64,000 bases of DNA from Chanos chanos (Eukaryota > Chordata > Actinopteri > Gonorynchiformes > Chanidae). Both the position numbers and the translations under genes were made by a program. The notes beneath the pieces were generated by a model. That model saw only the letters and a list, made by a program, of their open reading frames with translations. It had not been told where the DNA came from and searched no databases. Location of the stretch: positions 36,575,711 through 36,639,710 of the forward strand of contig NC_044495.1 in the NCBI RefSeq assembly GCF_902362185.1, given 5' to 3'. Positions 53,475 to 64,000 of the stretch are shown piece after piece; position 1 is the stretch's first letter; every line of letters begins with the position of its first letter.

Positions 53475-56400
53475 TCAAGGCAAAGTAACAGTGAAATCCA
53501 TTTTGATGTCACCATCTCTGGGTTCAAAGGTTAGGTCATAAGACACAGCTGCCCTCCCATCTCCTGAACTCTCCCATGCCGACCTGAAGAAATACACCCC
53601 CTGCTTTCGATGGCGACTCCATTCACAAGCACCCTGAGAAGAGAGAGGTGGAAAAGGATCATTGTTCGAGAGTATCTCGTTGTGGATCATCTGTAGCAAG
53701 ACTTGTACAAAGGAGCTATACTCCTGTTGACATACTTCTACCATTCAACAGCTGGGACCACATATGACAATATTTTAAGATTAGGAGTGCTGATATAGGA
53801 TCAGTTCATCTTGATTAATTGCATTATTCAAGCCTATTGAAGCATAAACTATATGCAAAGTGACTGTAGAGGGAACAGTGTCTGCAGGTCGCATAATGTT
53901 TGATCAGTACTGAAGCTGGGTTTATACTTCTACACTGTGCAAAAACACTGATTGGCTGACAATGGAAACTCAGTGGGATTTCTAGTGACGCTTGACTGAA
54001 AGTTACAGTGGACAACCACCCTGTCGACAGAAATTTAACAACACAACAAGTGTGAAATCCTTGCACACTGGTGAAAGTTCTGATGCGAGACAAACAGCAT
54101 TTGTAATTCAGAAAACATTGTTCTAAGTATGATAAAGCATGTGGAGAGTACCTCGTCACTGACAGGTTTTGATAGGCCCATGCTGACGGTGATGTCATCG
54201 GTCAGTTGGTAGTCCATCCACAAGGCCACCCCATGACAGCGGCCTCTTCTATAAGACAGTCACAAGAAAGATAATTACACTGTTATCCTCAAAAACCATA
54301 ACATCGATGGCATCTATATCTATACACAGGGTCCAATCAAAGCATTTGTCTCCACTGCAAGTTTGCAGATGTTACAGGGTGAATGAAGATCCCTATTCAC
54401 CTCAGAAGAGGCATAGTTCCTTGGCTGCAGATGGGCTGGTCAGGAACACACTGTTGGAAGTCAAAGCTCATGACGGGGACTGGTTTGGTTAGGGCTCGAC
54501 AGGGGTACTCCCACAGAGGGTGTGGTTCTGCTTCACGTGACTCACGGAAATCTAGAGATTTCTGTAAAATTTTGGATATGATACACAATCAGTACATACC
54601 TCAACCCTTTTTCTCTTCACATTTGAGACCTTTTATTACCGTAGATGTAAACAAAGTGGTCAGTTCTAAATCAAACGGAGCAAAGAATGTTTTTTTTTAT
54701 GCACCTGTACCATCTCATCCATTGGGGTAACATCAAAACCTTCACAGGAACCACATGGGGCCCTGATTCTCCACAGATCCTGAGAGACCAGGGGGTTAAG
54801 AAGACAAACAATAAGAAAAAAACGGAGGTAAGAACTTCAGACGCCAGCACGCAGTTGAGTATAATTATCACAATTAGCATCAAGTCCTACCTGAAACTCT
54901 ACTCCGGCGGCATACAGCGTGGCAGAACGGGGCAGAACGGTTGCATCGGGTTGGAGAAGCTGAGCAAGCGCAGTGCGACAGTACCAGAAGAAGAGAGAGT
55001 GCCAAGGCAAGAGACTGGTGCTGAAGTAGGGTTCTCCTATCAGCACTGACACCTTAGGAATGACGAGGGAACACAGAGGTTCCATTAAGATAGGTATTTT
55101 CACTCGGTCCACCGCACATCAATATACTAACTCAACATGCAAACCGTTTACAAAATGTTAACCACAGACTACACAAGTAACGTATTAGAAAAATCATGTT
55201 TTTTTTCGGTCTAATTATGAGAATGCAATTCTAGAGGTGGGTCCATATGTCAACTAGGATGGATTACTCTTTTTTTTTTTTTTTACTAAATTAGACTCAG
55301 TTTGGGTGTCATGCCTGTTCACCGCCAAGGTCATTTAGAGTGAGCTGCTCGGACCGAATCCCCAGCAGTTGAACCCCATCCACCAGTGAGTTAGCCTCCA
55401 GAACCTGCAGGTACAACAGACATCACTCAACACTACTGCTCTTGTTCAGCACACACAGTCTTAGCAACTCACCTTAGAAACTCACCTGCTCCATCATTTG
55501 CTTTGACATGCCAGTAATTTTCCAAACTGAACACCTGGAAATACAAGGAAAAGATCCATTTTTGACAACTAATCTAAGGAGTGATAAAAATAAGAAAATA
55601 AAAGGAGGCAGGGGGTAGATGAGATAAACAGAAGAGATATAACTGGAGTGAGGACAATCCCTGTAAATGGCACCAAGGGTTTAAAAACAGAAATGCACCT
55701 TTTTAGCACCGAGCATATGAGCAAAGACAGGGAGGAGACTTCCATCACTGACTCCTAAACAAACACTGTCTGGCTTCAAAACCTGCAAGGGACAGGTGTA
55801 AACGGGGTAATTATATACATCAAATTACAAAAACGGGTCTGAGAACTACAGAAATCTACACAAGTCCAGACACCACCACTGTGATTTAACATTTTGAGAC
55901 TTTATCAAAAGGGAAAAAAAAGAAGAAAAAAAGTAACCCTGGATGTGAAATTGTGTAACTCACAGTGCGTAGAGCGTTGACATAGAGCTCTGTTCTCTGG
56001 TGGTCGTTCAGTTCGCCGAAACGAGGTCGTGTCCATACCAGGTGGGCCTGGCAGGTACAGCACGGCCGTTGAGAGATCTTCTTTTTCCCACTCTGTTCAC
56101 TGAGAGAGCAGATCAACTTGTTCTTAATACACCGCCCTGACACATCAGTCCTCTAGTGAACACAGAATCATCTCTGAGCTTGTGTGTTGATGTTCAGTGA
56201 TTCATTAACATTTACAAACTGAAATATATTCATAGAAAATAAGAGCTGATATCTGAAAAATGAGAAAAAAACTGATATTAACGAGTTTCAAACACCATTC
56301 CAAATGTCCTTTACACACACCTGTGAGAGAGGTTAAACCAGAGGCTGTAGTCATCATGGCAGACTGTGAGGCTGAGCTCATCTCCCTCCATCACTGTTTT

Positions 56401-57215
56401 CTCCACAGGCAGGAAGTAAACACTCTGCATCCAGTGATCACGCCACTGCACACAGCACAGATAGCAATGTTATCACACACCGACCCAGATATTGCATTAC
56501 TCCCTATTCAACTGCACTGTCTCTGGACCCATACTCACAGGATAGGAGCGGGGGTCCGGGTAGGTCCAGCTGGGTGCCATGGTGCAGACGATGCTGCCAC
56601 TGGGATCCATCTCAATGTCCCACCAGGAGAGGACCACCTGAGCTCGGCCAGCGGTCTGGGCCACAAACCTGGTGGAGTAGGACTGTGGAGCACTACTGAC
56701 AGGTTGGCTGAAATCCACACTGTGAGAGAGAGAGAGTGAGAGAGAGAGAGAAAGAGAGAGAGAGAAATAAGACCACCGGCAAATTTGTTTCTTTATTGCA
56801 GCTCTTCAGTCACAATGACTTTTTCAGCAAACATTTACACTACTTTAAAATATGGAGAACAACAAGTGATTTCAGAGGAGGAGAACCACTAGTGCAGGGA
56901 ACGAGACTTTTACATGGGTAACGACAGAATTTCAGGTGAACGGATCTCACCTGAACATTGTGCAGAGGGGCCCGAGTGGGGTGAAGGTGTGAGGTGGCAC
57001 TTGACTGAGCTGTATATCACAGACAGAGGGTGCTCCCGAACATGCGCCCACAGCGGGAGGGGGCAGCAGCGTGTGCCCGTCCACCTGAATGGGTTGTAAC
57101 TGTTTCCAGCTCCACAGTAACTCTGATTCTACCAGCTGGGCATATACAGTGGCACGGTGTGGCACTGCCTCACAGCCTGCCTGTAGAAGATGAGAGGGTA
57201 TATCAGCGGGCATGT

Positions 57216-57262
<47 letters not shown>

Positions 57263-58983
57263 GAACAGAGCCGAACAGAAGTCCTCACCTGAACAAGATG
57301 CATGTGGGCATGTTCATAACTGGGCAAGGCTCCCTCTCCAATCAGCTCAGTATCAAACAGCTCTGTGACCAGTATGTTTGCCCTCGTCTCCATGTCTCCA
57401 TCTGGAAAAGAGAGCCCCTTTTATTAGCATCACTATGTGACCATCAAAAAGATCCAAAATAGGAAATATAGAAATTATGTACAGTATTTCGACAACAAAA
57501 GATGTGGTCCATGAAAAGACTTAAAAGAAAAACTATTTAAACTTTTTCTTTAATTTCAGAGCAACTGTGCTTTCACTGCTTAAGATCTTCTCTCAAAGAT
57601 ATTCTATCCAGCCTTGATTTGGTCCTTGTAGTAAAAGCTTGTGGTGAGATTTACCGATGTATTCCACTGAAACAAAGTTTATAGAATCTGCTCTTTGCAT
57701 CTATGCGCTTTTAATCTCAGCAGGGAACTATTCCTTGTATTCAGGTCAGCAAGTGTGTGTGTGTTTGTGTTACCTGGTCCCACTGTAACCTCTGTTGAAT
57801 GTTTATTAATGACTTTGATTTTATCAGCAAAGCCATTTTTCTTCACTATGCAGGAAGCGGCCTCTGCCATTGGCTTAAAGACCTGCCATTAAGACACAAG
57901 ACAAACTGTCAGTCAGTAACATACACCAAATTCACCAGTTTACTTTAACTCAATTAAATGCATCACCCTCATGTATTTAATCCAGAAACAGATTCAGCCC
58001 CTGACAAAGGTTTGAGGATCAATTACTTCTCATTCACGCCATCACTTTGGTCAGTTGAAGCTCTATCCTAAGAGAACGGAAAACTACCCAGGTAGTGTGT
58101 CCATAATAGAAATGGTGAGGATAGGATATGTGTGTGCAAACATTCATTAAAGTTTTTGTGAGTACCTCTACGGCATAGCAGTAGTCTGCTCCTGCTGTGA
58201 CCGCCATCATAGACAGCAGGCCCGTCCCCGTGCCTATATCCAAAACTACGGCTCGTTCCCCACGCGCCTTCACCCTCTTTACAGCGGCCCGGATGCCCAG
58301 GCAGTATTTCTCATTCTAGAGAGGGGTAAAGGTAGACAAACATCATTAAATAGCAGCCAATCCACCAGCTCAAGATGCTTCATGAGGACAAAGGTGCACA
58401 AGATCCAAAAGGTGGATCCTGATGGAAGACGGTTAAGATGAATCACTTACTCTGTCTTTATCGTGTAGCATGTCTGCATAGCAAGACCTGCAGGAAAAAG
58501 AGATCAGCATGGCAATATCATTCATATCCAGACACAGTTCCTACAAGTGGTTGTCAACAGCAACAGAGACAATGACAACTAGTGAACAACTGCAATCAAC
58601 AGGTCATTTAATTCAGCTCAGCGTACAGGAGCACGAAGTCTTTTCACATACATTATTTAAAAAGTCTTTAAAGCAATGATCACTATCAAGAGATCAATTT
58701 TCAAACTGCTATCACTGTGGCAAATGCAGCGCAACCCCCCACAACTATTAGGGTTTCCGCGAAATGTTAGATAAACTCATTCTAACAATAACATAATACA
58801 AGACCGTGTATAAACACAACCTGTAGAGTCAGACAATGTACCCATCATTCAGCCAGTGTCAGCTAATAACGTGCCATGATGTTTCTACCTCGCAATTTCT
58901 TGATGATAATCATATTCTTCGCTTTCTTCCACCCAATCCAAAGCTCCCGTCGTCGGATTTGCCCGACCACAAAACGTCTTCAT
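53475..58983 (-). CDS. prmt7: protein arginine N-methyltransferase 7 (one-base frameshift in exon 11)
   Basis: PRMT7 monomethylates arginine in histones and other proteins using S-adenosylmethionine. Seventeen exons: 58983-58889, 58487-58451, 58315-58166, 57882-57774, 57401-57289, 57180-56951, 56719-56539, 56445-56321, 56099-55964, 55782-55699, 55534-55486, 55404-55315, 55052-54891, 54779-54705, 54561-54401, 54248-54152 and 53633-53475. Expected length is about 683 aa (human 692). The first domain has motif I ([20 protein letters not shown]) and the double-E loop [11 protein letters not shown]. The second, degenerate domain has [15 protein letters not shown] and [23 protein letters not shown] holds part of the zinc site. 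Exon 11 is 49 nt, one too many: it reads VFSLEN and then continues in another frame as [10 protein letters not shown]. The surplus base lies in the AAAATT run at 55516-55521. Exon 12 can only end at a GC donor (CAG then GCATGA). All else is in frame. Confidence 0.96.
57220..57260. repeat. (CA)n microsatellite
   Basis: A 41-bp CA run in prmt7 intron 5, which is only about 108 bp long. Confidence 0.95.
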
Positions 58984-59111
58984 TGTTCTTGTTCGAATCG
59001 AGCGAACAATTCGAGAGAATAATTAATTTTCCAAAGATGTGAACGTGGTCGGATTAATCCAGCGCTGCTGCTGTGGACGCAGACATATTTCTGGAAAGAA
59101 CACGCCTACTC

Positions 59112-59125
59112 GGTCACGTGACAAC
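59112..59125. promoter_or_regulatory. palindromic E-box upstream of prmt7
   Basis: GGTCACGTGACAAC contains the palindrome GTCACGTGAC, a USF/TFE-type site, about 130 bp upstream of the prmt7 ATG. The same CACGTGACAACG word occurs in the wwp2 promoter region at 33176. Confidence 0.4.
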
Positions 59126-59329
59126 GCATAACGTGAAGCAATTTTCTCTCCCGGAAGTACTACCAGATTTCAACTTTGTGGTTGTGAGAGAAACGCTGAA
59201 GAGTTGTAAGGGGCCATGGGCTATCTCTAAATCACGATGAATACATTTTAAACAGCGACCTGACCATAACTTCTGATCCTGTTGCTTAGATTTCCAAGGA
59301 CAATCCACAACACTTTTGATATAATCCTT

Positions 59330-59335
59330 TTTATT
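59330..59335 (-). terminator. candidate exoc3l1 polyadenylation signal
   Basis: Minus-strand AATAAA about 620 bp past the exoc3l1 stop. The 3-prime UTR between is AT-rich and contains no other feature I can see. Confidence 0.45.
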
Positions 59336-59951
59336 GTACATTACTTGTCATGAAATACACATATTGTATAAATCATATGGAGTGATCACCACAGCAAAAG
59401 AGAAATAAAATGAGGTCCTCATGCACGTCACGAGTACACTTTACGTCACTCAGAGTCCACAAAATGCCACTCATATGGAACGTCATTGCAAAAAATCATG
59501 TACTCTTTTATATTCTAACATAAGAGACCATACACAAGTTACAGCGTATTTATGACAGTTCATATATAACACACGAGAATGTGCTTGTATTTGTGTTTGT
59601 GTTTACATATTGCAGTATACCTTTCAAATCTGTGGAATGTAGATACATTATATTTTACTATATTTATTTCATTTAGCTAAATAGCAATAATTGTGACGTC
59701 TGGTCTATGAGAGAATATAAAATATACACATTTTTATACATGATTTCTTCAATGTATTCCATATGGACAGAAGGCAAGAATTATGTATTTATCTGTTGTT
59801 AATGGCAGGAGTACAGTGTAATATTCTCGTTGGACTGGGAACAGGGCACATATGGAAGGAGCAGGGAACATTGACTGTTTTCTCCTCTGGTGCTTTGCGT
59901 AGGTCATGATAAGGCAATGCTGTCTATTGACTACATCCAGTAAATGTCTTC

Positions 59952-62900
59952 TCAGGCACATTTGGCGGTAGGCAAACAGAAAGGCATGCTGGGAGCAGGC
60001 ACTAGGATGTCGGAGAAGATGGGACGGTATCCTGCCGGCAGGGCTGGGGCGATCTGCTCCAGTAAATCCAAAACAGAGCTTCGCACGTCCCTGCTGACAT
60101 CTCCCCTGATGTCTAGCAGTGCTGAGATATGTTCCTCACTGAAGAACAAACAGATCCAACTCTCAATCATTTGGACAGGATATACAGCGTGAGAATAAAT
60201 ATTAAACTACATAAATGAATTTTTAGGTTTAATTAGATTTGAAAATAAGAGTCTTTTTGATGTCTACTTCGCAAGGTTATTTATTTTATTTTATTTTGTT
60301 TTTACCTGAGAAACAATCCTCAGCCAATCAGGGACACATAGTAGTCTGTGGGATATCAGCAAACAACTTGTAATCCATTTATTTAGAGGTATACCTGATA
60401 TCAGGGTATTTGGCAACCATCCCAGAGACTTCAAGTGTAAGCATGCCTGGATCTCTCAGTTTAATGAAGTCTGCCAGCACGGGTAACAAGTCAACGGGGT
60501 TACCCTCAGTTAGGATTCCCTCACCTTCCTGAGGGCAAGAGAAGTGTCAGGTTATGGATGGGAAATGGACCACTAAACATCTAATGCTCTTTAGATGCAT
60601 ACGACGCTTGGCTTCAGATGCCCCCTCACCATGCCCTGGCAGTGTTCTTTTAGCTGCTGGGCATCCTGTGCCATTCTTTGTGCCAGCTGGCGTCGTTCCT
60701 CTGCGTTCCGACAGATTAGTCTCTTCTGCATGAGTGCTCGTACATATTCAACCACGGTGAGCCACTGACACTCCTCCCGCAGACGCTATGAAAAAGACAA
60801 ACAAACAAAAAAACAATAAGAATGTCCAACAAGGCTGAACCATGTCAAAAATGACACAGTAATTTAATGTGCTTCACCTTGGCTAGCGCTCTGACACGCT
60901 GCCATGGTTTTCCCTCTTGCATCAAAAACTTGAAATATGAACACTGAAGAATCCATTGACCAAACAAAGAACATTTAATTAAAAAGGAATTCAGAATTGG
61001 ATATGTTCTTAGGACTGGCAATACTATGCTACAGACTTAAGTGGGTAAATAACAGCTTGTCTCAATTAGGTCTATTTTGTGTAGTTTCATCACCTCCTAA
61101 ATACACACATAGGGTCTTGTTTAAGACTGCTGTTGGTTGGGAATAGATATTTAGGAAGGATTCTAACCTGTTGGCAAGGTGGTCTCACATGGTTGAACAG
61201 ATCCCAGTGGCGTTCCAGGACCCCACACACTTGAGGAATGACATCTCCCTGGGCCAGCCAGGCACGGGACATGAGGTTCTGTAAGTAGGGCTGCATTTCC
61301 ATCAGTAGGTGATCCATCACAAGACGGCAGGCTTTCCTCACTGCGCGGTCCAGGGCAGCCAGATGCCCGAGGGGACTCCGTGAAAACCTCACTGATGAAC
61401 GAGAACTTAGCTGCTGCTGCAGGCTCTCTGTGGAAGTCCTGAGGACATGAACCAGAGAGAGGCTAAGAGACACTGCATGTAAGTTACCAGATTTACCACA
61501 GTCATGTATTCCAACTTTTATCCTGTTTTAGGGTCATAACCCAACTCATCATTGGTGCTTTGACTAATTACTTGTTTTGCGCCAGTAAAATGAACATGCG
61601 CTAAAATCTTGATGTACGTACATTAAAACAGCCTAATTACAGTCATTTTATGCTGATCATCTTGTTCAGGTATACAAGTGAGCAACACTTCAACACAGAC
61701 ATACTGTAAAAAGAGACTTTGTACATCATCTCACTTGAGGATGATGCAGTTGCTAATGCAGGCCAGTAAATAATGGAGGTAGAACTTATTGTTGTTCGTG
61801 CTTTGATCTTTGCGATGATCCTTCCCAAATTCGACAAGAGCCTCCCGAAACCTGTAAAAAAAAAAAAAAAAACAGGACTTTTTTTGTGTCATTTGTTGCT
61901 AAACCATACTTAAAATGGGTATAAATATTCACCTACAGAAACACTGGGACATACTTAGCACACTCACAAACACACACACCTGTTGAGGAGGGTCTCCATC
62001 TCATAGAGTCCCATCTGAATGGTCTGGTCCCTCAGAGCTTCACTGATCATGAGAGCCACACGTGCATTCTCCTCTAACATCTAAAACAAGAGAAATGGTT
62101 TTAATATTTGTCAGATGTTCAGAATCAAAAACACCTAAATGTGGCATCAGCATCTAAACAAAGTGCAGATACACAAAAAATTAGAACAGTGCCGCAGAAA
62201 CAGAGGTCATCTTGCTGAAACTGGGTTGGGGGTTCCTCTGTGTTCTCAAACTTTTTACCAGCTTAACCCCTTCAACCCAAAATATTCTCCTCAACCACTC
62301 TCATGAAATTTCAACTATATGAATTTAATTTGACACTGATGTTTCCATTACAGTCTCACATCCCCACTAAGTGCTACCATAAATACCTAGCATTTGCAAA
62401 GTGCTGGTTGAAAATCCCTGCTCCGTATGATTCATATACAAGCATATCAGGGGAAGGGGGAGGAAAATGAAAAGACCTGAGTGATGATGGTTGGCAGGCT
62501 GGTGTGGTAGTAACCTTCATGATCAACATCAGGCTCCTGCTCCCTTTGCCAGTCTGTCAGCTCAACTTCCAGAGCTTTCTGCATCCACTCTGACACACTC
62601 TTCTGTAAGATTGATAAACGTTACACACTTAAAGGGAAATGCTTTCGTTAATGCCTCACTCATAACGCACAGACACGCCATAAAAGACTCACCCGCACAC
62701 TATGAACGTATTTGTTCTGCAGCTGTTCCAGACCCTCTTGAGATATAAGGGGTCCTAATTCCTCCATCTCCATCTCAGGAACAATGTCTGGATGACCCAT
62801 CATCTCTGGACTGAGAATGGGAATCAGGCTATTACTTTAAATACTTCACACATTTTGCTTCGTCTCTCCGTCTCTCCTCTTTCTCACTCCATAACACACC

Positions 62901-64000
62901 CTCACCTGTTATAGATATGCAAGACCCAGTTAAGGACAGCGAAGATCTCTCCACTCTCCAGCTCCCAGCCGCTGACCTGGCTCAGGTGGGCTTGCAAGCA
63001 GCGATGGCAGGCACGCAGATAAGCCTGCGTTAGATGGTAGTGTGGTGGGACACAGTGCTCCAGTAGATGGCGTACTGTGTCTAGGTCTCCCATAATGCCA
63101 TGCTGCAGGGCAGAGAGGTGGCCAGCAAGACCGGGCCCACGCGTGTGCAGGTAAGACACGCTGCGGAAACGCGCTGACACTGCCTCCTCCATCACCTGAG
63201 GCAACAGAGACTTGGGGTCAAATCAATTTCAATCCAGTTGATACAGACTAATTCACCGTAACTCCCTCATCATCTCCACGGCTAATGACGAACGATCAGA
63301 CCTTGAAGAAGCGATCTCTCCAGCAGCGAGGTCTCCCTGGTGGCAAGGGTCTGCTGTGGTCCGCTGTGGGTCCTCTCTCCGCTAGCAGAGACCTATCCAG
63401 CGCTTCTTCCCTCTCCACGATCCGCACGGCCGAAACGAAAGGGGTGGGGTTCTGGCGTGCCAGTGCCAGCCCGCTTGCCACCACTGCCCACAGCTCCTTG
63501 GCCAAAGCGTCCACCAGACGGCCGACGCCTGAGAAGTAATTCTGCACCAGTTCTTTGTCCTCATCTCCGGAGCCCCGCAGCTGCAGTAGGACTTCATCCT
63601 GCCAGACCTCTAGCTCCATTAACCTGGCATGAGCTTCCAGAAGCCTGCGAGACTCCACCAGTCGCTCTGTCTCCTGGATCATTGTTCGCACTAACCCGTT
63701 CATTTTTGAGTGTGGGGGGGGGTGGGTAGTGGGGGGAGGGGCAGAGAGCGGGAGAGGCTTAATGAGTTTTGAGTCATTTTTATTTTCACAGGCACGAGAA
63801 AGAAGTTTTGGATCAAAGTCGTAACACACCAAAGACTGCACAGTCCAGATGACTCACCCGAGTAGATGCGGGGCAGGTTGCTAACAGCAGCAAGTAGTTT
63901 ACAGTGATTTATGGACAGTTCACGCATCGTCTCCAAAGCTGTTATCCCCTCTGCGTTTTTTCTGGACTCTACCACTGTTTTCTGTAGGGCATGAGACACC
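59952..64000 (-). CDS. exoc3l1: exocyst complex component 3-like protein (Sec6 family), 5-prime end outside window
   Basis: This Sec6-domain protein is likely to act with the exocyst in vesicle tethering at the plasma membrane. Twelve exons are visible: from at least 64000 to 63858, then 63690-63302, 63195-62906, 62810-62693, 62602-62477, 62080-61980, 61851-61735, 61438-61168, 60943-60878, 60785-60630, 60528-60395, 60138-59952. They give about 698 in-frame residues (human EXOC3L1 is about 746). Sec6-like marks include NLPRIYSV at the exon junction, ETERLVESRRLLEAHARLME, LTEGNPVDLLPVLADFIKLR, and the C-terminal SEEHISALLDIRGDVSRD. The tail ending SMPFCLPTAKCA and location beside prmt7 (both on human 16q22) favour EXOC3L1 over EXOC3 itself. 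The second visible exon has an acceptor behind a C-rich tract (GGGTTAG). The N-terminal coiled coil lies mostly off the window. Confidence 0.88.

Noticed and set aside
59952-64000. Assignment of the last gene to EXOC3 (Sec6) or TNFAIP2
   Set aside because: The C-terminal tail, the overall length and the location beside prmt7 fit EXOC3L1 better, though this rests on memory of the family.

Overview
This is a gene-dense stretch of a ray-finned (teleost) fish chromosome. The evidence is spliced vertebrate genes with GT-AG introns, abundant (CA)n, (GA)n and (C)n microsatellites, fish-type interspersed repeat tails, and a gene set that in mammals lies along human 16q (ADAT1, WWP2, POLR2C, COQ9, CIAPIN1, PRMT7, EXOC3L1). 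All exon borders below were read by eye from splice signals and protein similarity. Except where stated, the reading frames join without error.

Layout: the first four coding exons of adat1 (minus strand, running off the left edge); an intergenic stretch of about 3.7 kb with one strong hairpin; wwp2 (minus, 23 coding exons, 883 aa, about 5.4-32 kb) with the microRNA mir-140 in its intron 15; a DGAT1-like membrane acyltransferase homologue (minus, 16 coding exons, 439 aa, 35-39.6 kb); polr2c (minus, 9 exons, 275 aa); coq9 (minus, 9 exons, 354 aa); ciapin1 (plus, 8 coding exons, 312 aa), head-to-head with coq9; prmt7 (minus, 17 exons, about 683 aa), tail-to-tail with ciapin1; and most of exoc3l1 (minus, 12 exons visible, running off the right edge).

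The genes do not form one pathway. They are mostly housekeeping neighbours: tRNA editing, ubiquitin ligation, RNA polymerase II, coenzyme Q synthesis, cytosolic Fe-S assembly, arginine methylation and exocytosis. The functional couplings visible in the DNA are mir-140 inside wwp2, the shared coq9/ciapin1 promoter interval, and nearly overlapping ciapin1/prmt7 3-prime ends.

The most unusual item is the DGAT1-like gene. It is an intact 16-exon frame, but the residue aligned with the catalytic histidine of DGAT1 is phenylalanine, and three other active-site positions are also changed. This suggests a conserved pseudoenzyme, or an enzyme with altered chemistry. Other points are a probable single-base frameshift in prmt7 exon 11, two GC-AG introns (one hosts mir-140), several unrelated minisatellites with a period near 46 bp in wwp2 introns, and (CT)n microsatellites serving as splice-acceptor pyrimidine tracts.
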